A stretch of 64,000 nt of DNA from a bacterium (GTDB lineage: Bacteria; Pseudomonadota; Alphaproteobacteria; SP197): contig JAPPGE010000047.1 of NCBI GenBank assembly GCA_028821455.1, forward strand, positions 127,873-191,872, in the 5' to 3' direction. Shown here in pieces: positions 63,971-64,000 of this stretch (position 1 is its first letter; each line of letters opens with the position of its first letter). The translations under genes and the position numbers were made by a program. The notes beneath the pieces are model-generated. The model had not been told where the DNA came from. It saw only the letters and a list, made by a program, of their open reading frames with translations, and searched no databases.

Positions 63971-64000
63971 TCATGCAGCGGCACGGATGAGATTGAGCAG
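63971..64000 (-). CDS. C-terminal end of an unidentified gene, cut by the window edge
   Basis: On the minus strand the last bases read L-L-N-L-I-R-A-A-A followed by TGA (63973-63971). A hydrophobic LLNLIRAAA tail is seen in some transposases, but nine residues are too few for a call. If it is an insertion-sequence gene, an element borders the island here. Confidence 0.2.
   Translation of the reverse strand: MLNLIRAAA

Larger units (their letters stand above)
43568..64000. mobile_element. Inferred tRNA-Ser-integrated genomic island (left end; right end outside window)
   Basis: The region starts at the 3' end of tRNA-Ser with a degraded tyrosine recombinase gene oriented toward the tRNA, the classical left boundary of an integrated element. 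The gene content to the right is entirely accessory (betaine/CoA catabolism, transport, regulator), and several genes (about 53150-60975) look less GC-rich than the left half. I could not find a copy of the tRNA 3' end (attR) within the window, so the right boundary and total size are unknown. Island status is inference from context. Confidence 0.6.

Noticed and set aside
1..64000. CRISPR array or long tandem repeats
   Set aside because: Reading through the window I saw no regularly spaced repeats; only short palindromes and hairpins occur.

Overview
The window is high-GC DNA, most likely from an alphaproteobacterium. The clues are a 45-residue aa3-type cytochrome oxidase subunit IV, a DinB with an N-terminal zinc ribbon, an sHSP gene behind a sigma-32 promoter and a ROSE-like RNA thermometer, and many beta-oxidation, flavoprotein and betaine-related catabolic genes. 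Nothing in the sequence fixes the genus.

Positions 1-8115 are mostly housekeeping: a GlxA-type regulator cut by the window edge, an MscS-family channel, the small oxidase subunit overlapping a putative molybdenum carrier, rsgA-ettA as a translation GTPase/ATPase pair, dinB, and hsp20. Positions 8222-17625 hold a catabolic cluster: LeuB-like dehydrogenase, AruI-like ThDP decarboxylase, amidase, D-2-hydroxyacid dehydrogenase, an opposing M20 peptidase, a trimethylamine-dehydrogenase-like flavoprotein and an EamA exporter. An MFS carrier, a PLP decarboxylase and a FAD amine oxidase follow on the minus strand (17833-22328).

Positions 22446-33439 form a CoA-thioester degradation block: acyl-CoA ligase, ACAD10/11-type dehydrogenase, FadJ-like bifunctional enzyme, thiolase and an APH-type kinase. 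This set resembles the phosphorylation-dependent 4-hydroxyacid route (lva / ACAD11). An SDR and a two-subunit acyl-CoA dehydrogenase pair flank it. Positions 33498-43441 are mixed metabolic genes: serine hydrolase, enone reductase, MOSC, isochorismatase-like hydrolase, a second flavoprotein, hyi, nadK, an AstE/aspartoacylase-like gene, a MoaD-like carrier with an unrecognised partner, and a BASS transporter.

A tRNA-Ser(UGA) at 43478-43567 marks a clear junction. Immediately downstream lies a tyrosine recombinase gene pointing at the tRNA and destroyed by two in-frame stops and at least three frameshifts. To its right, up to the window edge, is what I infer to be an old genomic island. It carries an eight-gene operon (CaiC-like ligase, acyl-CoA dehydrogenase, enoyl-CoA hydratase, amidohydrolase, SDR, GYD protein, BadH-like SDR, MttB-like methyltransferase) opposed by a LysR regulator. 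Then come a CapA-like protein, a gamma-butyrobetaine-hydroxylase-like dioxygenase, a LeuCD-like pair, a Tat-exported family 5 binding protein, an enolase-superfamily enzyme and an MmgE/PrpD protein. Together they suggest uptake and CoA-dependent breakdown of a quaternary-ammonium (betaine/carnitine-like) or related carboxylic acid. The substrate is not determined.
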